Notes under the pieces: model-generated
Seen by the model: only the letters and a program-made list of their open reading frames with translations
Database searches by the model: none
What the model was told of the DNA's origin: nothing
Source of the DNA: DASPKX01 sp035627835
GTDB lineage: Bacteria; Verrucomicrobiota; Verrucomicrobiia; Limisphaerales; SXQI01
Direction of reading: 5' to 3'
Assembly: GCA_035627835.1 (NCBI GenBank)
Contig: DASPKX010000083.1
Span: 1-55,127, forward strand
Length of the DNA stretch: 55,127 nucleotides
Made by a program: the position numbers and the translations under genes
Part shown: one piece after another, positions 44,301 to 51,873 of the stretch
Numbering within the stretch: position 1 is the first letter of the stretch
Layout: every line of letters starts with the position of its first letter

Positions 44301-45035
44301 TCAACTGAGTCGCGGCGCCGAGGACAACCCAGCCTTGCGCGTGTTCAGGAAGAGCGCGTCCGCGTAATCCATGGCCCCTCCCGGGCCCCACGCGCCCTGA
44401 TTATAGAAGCCAAATAGCTCGAATCCGTGCTCCTGAAGCGCCGGCAGCGCCTTCACAAATGGCGTGTGGCGGTCATCCTTTCTCGCAAAACCAACCTCGC
44501 ACAACACCAGCAGCACACGATTGGCTTCGAACAACTTCGCCGCGCCTTCGAGCACCTGCAGGTCGTGCCCTTCAGTGTCTGTTTTCAAGAGCCCAATCTC
44601 CTGGATCTGATGCTCGTGGCAAAACTCATCAATTCTCTGAATTTCCACTTCTTCAACAATGCTGCTCGGTTCCGCAGTGATCTGTGGATTCAGTGAATTG
44701 TAACGAGAGTTGGCGCTCAAGTGCATCGGCAGCCGTGCCCGTTCAGCGCCCATCCCGAGGTGAAAGGTGCGGAAGCCCAACTGCTTTCCCGCCATGCTGA
44801 GCTTCTCGTGTGTGCTCTTAACAGGCTCAAACGACCAGACGTCCGCATGGGGGACCCGCCCGCGGCAAAGCGCAGCAAATTGCCCGGTGTTCCCGCCAAT
44901 ATCGAGAATGGTGCGCACCTTTGCGCTTAATCCATGGCGCTCCAGGTCGAAGAAGAGATCGCACCCTTTCGGCAGGGTGTTGCGATACACACGAATATTC
45001 CGTTTGGCCAACCACTCTTTCCAATCGAGGGGCAT
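44301..45035 (-). CDS. FkbM-family SAM-dependent methyltransferase
   Basis: A 244-residue class I methyltransferase. The SAM-binding motif is ILDIGGNTGQFAALCRGRVP, with the acidic end of strand 2 in VWSFEPVKSTHEKL. The FkbM hallmarks are NSRYNSL and IGLLKTDTEGHDLQVLEGA with the conserved DxEG. FkbM enzymes O-methylate sugars, polyketides or glycolipids. The start at 45035 (MPLDWKEWLAKR) is chosen because the longer reading overlaps the upstream gene; short GTG alternatives lie at about 45065-45074. It is the last gene of the GcvH-CobW-radical SAM run, 49 nt after the toroid gene. Confidence 0.87.
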   Translation of the reverse strand: MPLDWKEWLAKRNIRVYRNTLPKGCDLFFDLERHGLSAKVRTILDIGGNTGQFAALCRGRVPHADVWSFEPVKSTHEKLSMAGKQLGFRTFHLGMGAERARLPMHLSANSRYNSLNPQITAEPSSIVEEVEIQRIDEFCHEHQIQEIGLLKTDTEGHDLQVLEGAAKLFEANRVLLVLCEVGFARKDDRHTPFVKALPALQEHGFELFGFYNQGAWGPGGAMDYADALFLNTRKAGLSSAPRLS

Positions 45036-45084
45036 GCGCCAGCATGCAATCAGATTGCAATCTGGAACACAAACAAACAGACGC

Positions 45085-45975
45085 TCAGGCGTGCAGATGC
45101 CCGAGCGCGAGCAGACCGTAGTAAGTGTATTCGCAATCCACCACGTCATCCGCCCAGTGGCCGTAGAACCCGCCCTCGTTCGTCCAGAGCGAATCCACAA
45201 AATCCAGGCATTTCTCGCGTATTGGATCAATGCTCCGGTCAAGGCAGGCCAAGGCGTGCAACCCGGTCGCCGTGGAAAGCAAGTCCGGCCCGGGAGTGTT
45301 CGGTGAGGCGCATATTCCTCCCTGAGAATGAACCCGTGCGAAGAGCCACTCCGGCACGCAATCGCTCACCGGAAATCCAAGGCTTGTCAACGTGACTACA
45401 GCGGCAGCCGTGGAGTTAGTGCCAGCCTCCGGGATCCCGCGATCATTCGCCCACGCCCCGTCTTTCGTCTCGAGCAACTTCAAGCTTTGCACCACCCCCA
45501 ACGGGTTGGGCAGCTCGGTTTGCAAATCGCCATAAGCGCTTAAGGCCAGGAAAGCGCCGTAAGCGCTTCCCGTTGGCAACCCGGGAAAAATGTTAAAGCC
45601 ACCATCCTTCGAACGAAACTGATTCAAAGCCTGGAGCAGTGACTCACGCTCTTCAGCCGTGAACGAGGTTCGTGACGCCTGATGCAGAGCCGCGCGCGAG
45701 TTGATCCAGCAGCAAAAATGGATGAGGTCGAGCTTGGCAGGATTGTAGCCCGCCAGATGTTTGAGCGTAGGCTCGCTGGGAAGCTCCGCATCCAATGCAA
45801 GCAAGCCAGCCAGGCCAAACCCCGTGTAATAGAGATCCGATTCGCCGGACCGGTTGGCGAATCCGCCCTCGGGGGTGAGATGCTGTTTGTAGAACGCAGC
45901 CACCAGTTCCGAGGAGTCCCCGAGAACCTTTTGCGACAAGCGCGCCACCTGCAGCATTTGCAAACGCACGCTCAT
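45085..45975 (-). CDS. Prenyltransferase/terpene-cyclase-like alpha/alpha-toroid protein
   Basis: A 296-residue protein built from repeats of the prenyltransferase/squalene-oxidase type: GGFANRSGESDLYYTGFGLA, DGGFNIFPGLPTGSAYGAFL, DGAWANDRGIPEAGTNSTAA, GGICASPNTPGPDLLSTATG and EGGFYGHWADDVVDCEYTYY. Each has a G-G-F/A-x...-S/T-Y/A-G-L pattern. DLLST and DVVDCEYT could supply Asp/Cys metal or catalytic residues as in protein prenyltransferase beta subunits, but the DxDD cyclisation motif of squalene-hopene cyclases is not seen. The protein is much shorter than hopene cyclase (~630). Genomic placement just after a polyprenyl synthase fusion supports an isoprenoid role. Confidence 0.82.
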   Translation of the reverse strand: MSVRLQMLQVARLSQKVLGDSSELVAAFYKQHLTPEGGFANRSGESDLYYTGFGLAGLLALDAELPSEPTLKHLAGYNPAKLDLIHFCCWINSRAALHQASRTSFTAEERESLLQALNQFRSKDGGFNIFPGLPTGSAYGAFLALSAYGDLQTELPNPLGVVQSLKLLETKDGAWANDRGIPEAGTNSTAAAVVTLTSLGFPVSDCVPEWLFARVHSQGGICASPNTPGPDLLSTATGLHALACLDRSIDPIREKCLDFVDSLWTNEGGFYGHWADDVVDCEYTYYGLLALGHLHA

Positions 45976-46014
45976 GCGCGGGAGTCTCTACAATCAGTCC
46001 GCAAGAAGCGCGCG

Positions 46015-47766
46015 TTAGGCAGCGACCGTCGCGACTGGCGCAGCCGCCACTTCCGGCAGGGCAGGAACGCGGCCGTTCTTTTGCTCGAACTCTTTGCACC
46101 AACCTTTGATTTCGGTGTCGTTGAAGATCTTTCCAATCACGCGCCGCAGGAGGCCCTTGAGATTTGGGTTCTCGAGATCGCGAAGCGCGCGCACGGCCTC
46201 TTCCTTGTAAGTCTCCAAAAGCGTGCGAGCCCGCTCGTCCGCTTTTAAGTCCATGTAGAGTGAATGAACCTTCTCCGCCGTCAGCCCTTCCGGCCATTGC
46301 CGATGCCACATTTTTTCGACGATCTCTTTGCCTTCACCAGAGGCGCGCTCATGCGCAACGGCCAGCAGCAAGGAAGGACGCAACGCCGAAATGTCATTTG
46401 TTTTATCGGCAACATTCAGGTCAGAAAGATCGTCGCGGATCTGGTAAGCAATCCCGAGCGCTTCGCTATAGGCGCCGAGGGTCTCTTCAACTTCCTCGTA
46501 GGCATCCATGCCCGCGTAAATCGCTCCCATTCGGAGCGCGACTTCAAAAGCCGGCGCCGTTTTCTTTCGGAAAATATCCAGAGTTTCCAGGCTGCTCAGC
46601 GGCTTCGGCGCGCGCATCCAGGAAAGCTCAGCTCCCTGCCCGCGGCACAACTCCCGCTGCCCTTCCGTCGCGACCATCAACATCGCTGCCTTCTGCTGCG
46701 GTGAAGCTTTGCAGGAAGCAATCAATCGGTAGCCTTCGCCAATCAGTAAATCGCCGACGTTCAGCGCGAATGGGACGCCGTATTCTTCGTGCAGCGTCTT
46801 CTCGCCGTAACGCTCCGCGTCACCATCCTCGATGTCGTCATGAATGAGCGAGGCTTTATGGAAGCACTCGACAGCGATCGCGATCTTCTTCAGATCCTGC
46901 GGCAACGGCCCGCCAGTGTCCGCGCGCAACGCCTGGTAAGCCGCAACGGTCAGGAAAGGACGCCAGCGCTTGCCGCTGCGGCTGAGCCATTCGCGCGCCA
47001 CTTTCTCCGTTTCGCCCTCTCCATTTCCGAGCGCCAAATCCAAAGCCGCAGGCGTGAACCAGAAATCCACTTCATCCCGCAAGGCGCCCAAATCAAGGCG
47101 GCGCGTTTTGTCATCGCTGGTCAGGTGGATGTAATCCCAAACCCAATCCATATCGACCGTGGTGTCGATGCAATCATCCTGCAGCAACGGCACCGCCACG
47201 CCCGGAATCGCTGCCGCTTCCATGTAAGGGAAGGCGCGCTCCAGCACACTCAAGCAACTCACCCCGACGATGGCTTCAATCTTCCCGGTCTGAATGAGCG
47301 ACATCACAATCGCCGAACCTTCGGCGACCAGCACGGCGTAACCGAGCCGCTCCGCTTCGAGTTGCAGATCCTGGATCGAGCAAAGGCCGCACTGCTTGCA
47401 AAGCAGGCCAAATTCATCAAAGGGAGCCGGGCACTTGCTCTCGATGCGCAAACATTTCGGCAGCAGCAGCAGACGGCGCTCAAACGGCACCGCCGCGAGC
47501 GTCTCGCGCCACATTTCGTTGTTCAGCAGCACGCCAATGAAATCGCGGTAAATCGGGTCGCATTGCAGCTTCTCAATGATCCGCGCGGCGTGAACCTTCA
47601 GCTCGTCCGCCGGCATGGGTGGCACCGGGTTGAACTCAGCCACATAGTTGCGCACCACCTCCGCGATCAATTTCCGCTCCGCCACCGTTTGCGGAATGTT
47701 CTTTTTCGGCGTGCGAAAACGCTGGATCGGAATGGGCCGCGGAATATTTAACGTCACCTGCTGCAT
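46015..47766 (-). CDS. DUF116-polyprenyl diphosphate synthase fusion
   Basis: A 583-residue two-domain protein. The N-terminal ~245 residues are DUF116-like, with a cysteine-rich region LLLLPKCLRIESKCPAPFDE, FGLLCKQCGLCSIQDLQ, and then VGVSCLSVLERAFPYMEAAA. The C-terminal ~300 residues are a trans-isoprenyl diphosphate synthase. The first Asp-rich motif is D310-D-I-E-D314 in SLIHDDIEDGD, and the second is D445-D-L-S-D449 in YQIRDDLSDLN; KRWRPFLTVAAYQAL and ELCRGQGAEL are supporting motifs. It should condense isopentenyl units into a polyprenyl diphosphate; chain length is unknown. DUF116 is uncharacterised and its Cys pattern suggests metal or Fe-S binding. It starts 4 nt after the radical SAM gene. 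Confidence 0.9.
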   Translation of the reverse strand: MQQVTLNIPRPIPIQRFRTPKKNIPQTVAERKLIAEVVRNYVAEFNPVPPMPADELKVHAARIIEKLQCDPIYRDFIGVLLNNEMWRETLAAVPFERRLLLLPKCLRIESKCPAPFDEFGLLCKQCGLCSIQDLQLEAERLGYAVLVAEGSAIVMSLIQTGKIEAIVGVSCLSVLERAFPYMEAAAIPGVAVPLLQDDCIDTTVDMDWVWDYIHLTSDDKTRRLDLGALRDEVDFWFTPAALDLALGNGEGETEKVAREWLSRSGKRWRPFLTVAAYQALRADTGGPLPQDLKKIAIAVECFHKASLIHDDIEDGDAERYGEKTLHEEYGVPFALNVGDLLIGEGYRLIASCKASPQQKAAMLMVATEGQRELCRGQGAELSWMRAPKPLSSLETLDIFRKKTAPAFEVALRMGAIYAGMDAYEEVEETLGAYSEALGIAYQIRDDLSDLNVADKTNDISALRPSLLLAVAHERASGEGKEIVEKMWHRQWPEGLTAEKVHSLYMDLKADERARTLLETYKEEAVRALRDLENPNLKGLLRRVIGKIFNDTEIKGWCKEFEQKNGRVPALPEVAAAPVATVAA

Positions 47767-47770
47767 ACGA

Positions 47771-49039
47771 TTACCCTACTGCGACTGCTTCAGTTTTCTT
47801 TGATTCACGAAGCGCCCGAGCCTTCTCGGCCGCGCCATGCTCCACGTTTTTGTAAGCGCCAAAATCGTGGAACCAATACTTCTTCGCGAACTTGTACATC
47901 CAATGCTGTTCCGGAACCTCTTCGCCGGGCAGCCACTGGCTGAACCGCGGCTGCATGGCATCAAGCTCCTCCAAGGCTGTCTTGCGAAGTGTTGTATCAC
48001 GCGCGCCATGCTTTTGCACGAGAGCTTTGACTAAATCCGGCCGCTCCAAAACCACGCACCCGCGCGTCGCCTGGCCTGAAAGCTCGCGAAAATCTTTCAG
48101 GAACCGCGAGCTGCGCATCGTTTCAAAAATCCCGCGCTGATCAGAAATATGGTCCGTGGCGAACTGGATGATCGGGCACGGCTCGACATGCCCGCTCGGG
48201 CTGATGTGATGACTGATCCCGGTGGTCATCGGGCAAAGCGCCTGCCCCTTGCCATCATAATACGCATCCAGGATCGCGATCGGCATCTCGGCGCGCATTT
48301 GCACCACAAACTTCCGCACCTGCACCAATTGCTCCGGCCGCAGCGCGAGCTGCGCGTTCATCTTCGCGCCCACTGGCCGATACGTATGGAACCAGGTGTA
48401 ATGCACCCCGCGATCAATCAAGTACTGCACCCACTCCCGCGTGAGCAGTTCGTTAATGTTCGATTGGCAAACGCTTGTGGCCACCCCGGTCAGCAGCTTC
48501 TCGTCCAGGCAATGCTGAATCCCGCGCCAACTGCGATTGTAAACATCCACCTTCCCCCGGCGCTGATCGCTCGTGGCTTCGCGGCCTTCAATGCTGATCA
48601 AGGGCGTTGCGTTGCCAACCTGCCGCAATTGCTTCGCAACCTTCTCAGTTATGAATTGCCCGTTGGTAAAAACCTGGAAATAAGCGTCTGGATGCGCGCG
48701 CAATAAATCGAGCAGCTCCGGGTGCATGAACGGCTCGCCCCCAAGTATTCCAAAGAAGGAATTCCCATGCGCTTTCGCTTCGTTGATCAAGCGGTTCAGC
48801 GCCGCCAAATCGATCTGCGTGCGCTCCGCTTCCACATCCACCCAGCAACCCTGGCAACGCAGGTTGCACGAGTTCAGAATCGAAATGTAAAGGAACGGCG
48901 GGAAGTATTCGTCGCGTTTGATGCGGCTCTTGAACTTCTCCACCGACAGCATTCCCTTCCACCCGAAGTTCCAGCCGAACTTCATCAGCAGGCGCGGATC
49001 GGTCGTGCGCAAAATGCGGGCGGCGAGGCGGGGAAACAT
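47771..49039 (-). CDS. Radical SAM enzyme
   Basis: A 422-residue radical SAM protein. The cluster motif is C58-N-L-R-C62-Q-G-C65 in LNSCNLRCQGCW, followed by the GGEP motif in FFGILGGEPFMHPELLDLL. FQVFTNGQ, a SIEGREATSDQRRG stretch and ATSVCQSNINELL complete the partial barrel. Three further cysteines (ALCPMTTG, VEPCPIIQ, RGCVVLE) lie in the C-terminal half and may hold an auxiliary cluster, loosely SPASM-like. The reaction is unknown. It sits 3 nt after a two-cluster ferredoxin, its probable electron donor, and 4 nt before the DUF116-polyprenyl synthase gene, so an isoprenoid substrate is plausible. Confidence 0.93.
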   Translation of the reverse strand: MFPRLAARILRTTDPRLLMKFGWNFGWKGMLSVEKFKSRIKRDEYFPPFLYISILNSCNLRCQGCWVDVEAERTQIDLAALNRLINEAKAHGNSFFGILGGEPFMHPELLDLLRAHPDAYFQVFTNGQFITEKVAKQLRQVGNATPLISIEGREATSDQRRGKVDVYNRSWRGIQHCLDEKLLTGVATSVCQSNINELLTREWVQYLIDRGVHYTWFHTYRPVGAKMNAQLALRPEQLVQVRKFVVQMRAEMPIAILDAYYDGKGQALCPMTTGISHHISPSGHVEPCPIIQFATDHISDQRGIFETMRSSRFLKDFRELSGQATRGCVVLERPDLVKALVQKHGARDTTLRKTALEELDAMQPRFSQWLPGEEVPEQHWMYKFAKKYWFHDFGAYKNVEHGAAEKARALRESKKTEAVAVG

Positions 49040-49042
49040 AAC

Positions 49043-49903
49043 TTAACTCGCTGCCGCGTTCTGCTGCAGCGCGGCCGCAGCTTTTGCCTTCGCTTCTTCA
49101 GCGCGGCGGGCAATTTCCTCCGGCGAAGGCAGTGACATCAGCACTTCCGCCGGGATGTCTCCAGATTCCGCCAGCTTCACCAAACATTTCTGGCGCTCTT
49201 TCAGCGCTTTGTCGGAATCACGTTCCTTGGAGAACCGGGACCGCGCGCGCTCACTGCGGTCGCGAAGCATCGAATATACATCGCCGCCGAGCAGCGACGA
49301 AATATCGATCTTCATTTTTTCCCGCTGCAAATCCGCTGAGCTGACGACATCCCCGTTGATCGGGCCCGCCTTGTATTTCGGGAACATGATCGCGGCTTCC
49401 GGGCAAACACGGGAGCAAGCGGGGCAATTCGTTTTGCAGTTGTCGTTGTTCTGGACCTGGATCTTGTTGGCCGTGTCCACGCCGTAAACGCCGAACAAAC
49501 AAAAGCTCAGGCACTGCATGCAATTCGTGCAGCGATCGTAATCGATCACCGGGAACCACGGCTTCCAGGCTCCGGGCTCAATCGCCTGTTTGCTCGCCCC
49601 CGCGCTGCGGACCTTGCCCAACACAGTCTCAGGCGCCCAATCAGCCAGATCCTCCACCTGCACCTGGGCTTCGCCATCTGTGGCAGGGCCCGAAGCAGGA
49701 GCGCGCCCGCCGAAGTTTCCCAACGCCAGGACATCATTGCGCGCGTGGGCGTTCACCGGTCGCTCACCCGTGGTCCGGGTGACGGAATACCCATTCACAA
49801 GCAACGCCTGCACTGCGGCAAAACGGCTTTCGGCCGGGACCGGCTCGGCGCCTGCGCCCTCATAAAGGACGATCCGAAGTGTCTTCTCGTCGCGAATGCT
49901 CAT
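49043..49903 (-). CDS. Ferredoxin-type protein with two [4Fe-4S] clusters and charged C-terminal tail
   Basis: A 286-residue protein. The N-terminal ~105 residues have no recognised fold. The ferredoxin core at ~115-180 binds two clusters: YDRCTNCMQCLSFC (Cx2Cx2Cx3C) and DNCKTNCPACSRVCPE (Cx3Cx2Cx3CP). The C-terminal ~100 residues are a charged Arg/Glu/Lys/Ala-rich helix (KALKERQKCLVKL ... EEIARRAEEAKAKAAAA). It probably transfers low-potential electrons. Its ATG overlaps the stop of the HdrA-like gene by 4 nt, and the radical SAM gene starts 3 nt later, so it likely links the two. Confidence 0.9.
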   Translation of the reverse strand: MSIRDEKTLRIVLYEGAGAEPVPAESRFAAVQALLVNGYSVTRTTGERPVNAHARNDVLALGNFGGRAPASGPATDGEAQVQVEDLADWAPETVLGKVRSAGASKQAIEPGAWKPWFPVIDYDRCTNCMQCLSFCLFGVYGVDTANKIQVQNNDNCKTNCPACSRVCPEAAIMFPKYKAGPINGDVVSSADLQREKMKIDISSLLGGDVYSMLRDRSERARSRFSKERDSDKALKERQKCLVKLAESGDIPAEVLMSLPSPEEIARRAEEAKAKAAAALQQNAAAS

Positions 49904-50289
49904 TTGCCCACTCCCTCCGCCACCGCCTCAATGGTCTCCTTGCCCGCAGGCACGTTTGGCGTTAGCTCCGGCTTCATCAATGCTTCAATCACTTCCGCCG
50001 CAGGTTGCGTCCGCATATTGAGCACCTCCGCAGCCTCGATGTTCAAAGGAGCGCCCGCAGCCGCGAACAGCCACTTCACCGCGCGCGGGTAACACGCCGC
50101 AATCTTCACCGCTCCATCCGCCATCTGTTTAAGAGACGGATCACGCCGGGCGGAAGTTTCACATAAATCCGCGACCGCTTCGAAGGAAACCCCTGAGTCG
50201 CACAACTTTCGCAGCACCGCGTCCTTCACCTCCGCGGGCACCACCTGCGTGTAAGCGCAGTGGCAATATAAAATTTTCGGGGCGCTCAT
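49900..50289 (-). CDS. Small cysteine protein resembling the HdrA N-terminal region
   Basis: A 129-residue protein. C9-H-C11 in KILYCHCAYTQVV, C30, C43 in AVADLCETSARRDP and C66 in GAVKIAACYPRAVKWLF reproduce the order seen at the N terminus of heterodisulfide reductase subunit HdrA (ICxCG..., a central Cys, then VVAAC-x-PR). The flavin domain of HdrA is absent. The protein may bind an Fe-S cluster or a sulfur intermediate. It is 8 nt after the CobW gene and overlaps the ferredoxin start by 4 nt. The similarity is motif-level only, so the family call is tentative. Confidence 0.55.
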   Translation of the reverse strand: MSAPKILYCHCAYTQVVPAEVKDAVLRKLCDSGVSFEAVADLCETSARRDPSLKQMADGAVKIAACYPRAVKWLFAAAGAPLNIEAAEVLNMRTQPAAEVIEALMKPELTPNVPAGKETIEAVAEGVGK

Positions 50290-50297
50290 AAAATCAG

Positions 50298-51410
50298 TCA
50301 GCTTGTAAATCGATGCGTCGGCTGCGGTTTGCCGGGGCGGAAATGCTCCAGGTGATCCAGCTCCACCGCCAGCCCCGAATGCGCCTGGGCCAAAGCTTTC
50401 AACCCCTCATCCACGGCGGCCTTCAACCGCGCTGGATCCGCTTCCGCGCGCAAGTTAATCACCAACTGCCCAGCGGTCACCGGCTCGTCCAGCGTCTGCG
50501 ACAGTTCGGGCACGTAATCATTCCGCACCACATTGATCACGGCCAACTCGGCAAATCCACCCTCAGGGCTCAAGGTCATCTTGAAGTGCGCGATCTCCGC
50601 CCCTTCCGCGCGCAATGTCCCTTGAATCGATTCCGCGAGCGACTGCAACGCCGCGTCCGCATCGAATGGCTTCTCGGCTCGCAAATTCACGGTGGCATTC
50701 AGCCACCCGAGCAACGCCTCCCCTTCCGCGTAAACCTCGTAATCCACCTCCATGGCCGCGCGCGATTCCTGCTCCGATTCCGTGATGGCGGCAAACCACT
50801 CCGCCAGCCCCTCACCATTGCGTGCTGAAACCTCGAGGATCGTCGCCTTCGGAAACTCCGTTTCCAAACGCTTCCTCAATGCGTCGCGTTGGGTTGCGGA
50901 GATCAGATCGATCTTGTTGATCACAATGATGTCCGCCTCCGCGAGTTGCTTGAGGTAGATGTAAACGACCTTCTCCGAAAACTTCCCGCCGCTCTCCAGG
51001 CCAAAAATCCGCAAGGCCCGAATCGGGTCCACCAGCACGCTCAATGGCGCGATCGAATACTGCTCCCCGTAAATGCGCCGCAGCGGATAGGTCACCGTGG
51101 CCACAAGATCGGTGCAACTCCCCACCGGCTCCGCGATGAACACCTCTGGCCGGGTGGCCTCCGTCAGTTTGGACGCGGCCTCTGTCAGCGAGTTGAACCG
51201 GCAACAAAAACAGCCGCCAGGAATCTGCTCCACCGCGAACCCGCGCGACTTCAGCATTGCTGTGTCCACCAGTTCGTTCCCCTGGTCATTCGTGATGAGC
51301 CCCACCTTCACGCCCCGATCGCTCAAGCTCTGCGCCAGGCGCGCCACAGCCGTCGTTTTCCCGGCGCCTAAAAAGCCGCCGATCATCACATAATGCGCTT
51401 TATTCCTCAT
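50298..51410 (-). CDS. CobW/UreG-like G3E-family P-loop GTPase
   Basis: A 370-residue G3E GTPase. Walker A is G11-GFLGAGK18-TT near the N terminus, and the G3E metal-binding motif is G-G-C67-F-C69-C70-RF. The Glu of the family name appears in EVFIAEPVGSCTDLVATV, and base recognition in IIVINKIDLIS (NKxD). The C-terminal ~150 residues correspond to a CobW-C-like region. G3E proteins deliver or insert metals (Zn, Ni, Co) into target enzymes using GTP. There are no cobalamin genes nearby, so its client is likely one of the operon's metalloenzymes. It overlaps the GcvH-like gene by 11 nt. Confidence 0.92.
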   Translation of the reverse strand: MRNKAHYVMIGGFLGAGKTTAVARLAQSLSDRGVKVGLITNDQGNELVDTAMLKSRGFAVEQIPGGCFCCRFNSLTEAASKLTEATRPEVFIAEPVGSCTDLVATVTYPLRRIYGEQYSIAPLSVLVDPIRALRIFGLESGGKFSEKVVYIYLKQLAEADIIVINKIDLISATQRDALRKRLETEFPKATILEVSARNGEGLAEWFAAITESEQESRAAMEVDYEVYAEGEALLGWLNATVNLRAEKPFDADAALQSLAESIQGTLRAEGAEIAHFKMTLSPEGGFAELAVINVVRNDYVPELSQTLDEPVTAGQLVINLRAEADPARLKAAVDEGLKALAQAHSGLAVELDHLEHFRPGKPQPTHRFTS

Positions 51411-51873
51411 TCTCCGCCTGTTCCTTGTCCAGGATGCGCTGAATCGTCACATCCAACAACTGGGCATACGCATGCACATCCATCGCCCGCTCATCCAACT
51501 CCCCTTTAAACTGATAAATCCAGCCATCGTCATACGGCCGCTTGCTCACCAACTCCACCCGCTCCTTCAGAGCTGGGTTTGAGCCAATCAGCTCCCCCTC
51601 ACCCACCGCATACAGATCGCTTAAGGCCTTAAACCCCTCGATCCACCCGAGCACATCCCCGGTGCTCACCTTCGTGCCGGGCGCCGCATCCACCCCATGA
51701 TCGACCATGTCGCCCAACATGCGAGTGGCAAACTTCGTAAATCCGACCCGCCACACCCCGCCGTCGCTTGGGGCCGCCCAGTAGTGGGACGGCGTGTAGC
51801 GATAATCGATCGGCAAGTGCGTGACAAACCGCGACTTCCTATAATGGAGAGTTTTGACAGGCTCCGTATTCAC
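51400..51873 (-). CDS. GcvH-like lipoyl carrier protein
   Basis: A 157-residue lipoyl-domain protein of the glycine-cleavage H family. DGGVWRVGFTKFATRMLGDM is the GcvH strand (VGIT-x-x-A-x-x-x-LGD), and the lipoylation hairpin is GDVLGWIEGFK82ALSDLYAV, with Lys82 the predicted lipoyl site, then GEGELIGSNPAL. A ~25-residue N-terminal extension and a C-terminal ~25-residue helix make it longer than E. coli GcvH (129). The start codon is GTG at 51873, with no clear Shine-Dalgarno. No gcvT or gcvP is nearby; instead it heads an operon of redox and isoprenoid enzymes, which suggests a carrier role other than glycine cleavage. Confidence 0.88.
   Translation of the reverse strand: MNTEPVKTLHYRKSRFVTHLPIDYRYTPSHYWAAPSDGGVWRVGFTKFATRMLGDMVDHGVDAAPGTKVSTGDVLGWIEGFKALSDLYAVGEGELIGSNPALKERVELVSKRPYDDGWIYQFKGELDERAMDVHAYAQLLDVTIQRILDKEQAENEE

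Noticed and set aside
46789..47751. 320-residue plus-strand open frame opposite the DUF116-prenyl synthase gene
   Set aside because: Antisense reading of a clear enzyme; composition is Arg/His/Gln-rich without motifs.
44301..51873. Interpretation as a sulfur-oxidising sHdr operon
   Set aside because: There are no HdrB/HdrC-like subunits, no full HdrA and no TusA/DsrE or lipoate ligase; only one HdrA-N-like protein and a GcvH-like carrier are present.
51400..51873. Interpretation as a glycine cleavage operon
   Set aside because: gcvT and gcvP are absent, and the neighbours are a GTPase, Fe-S and isoprenoid proteins.
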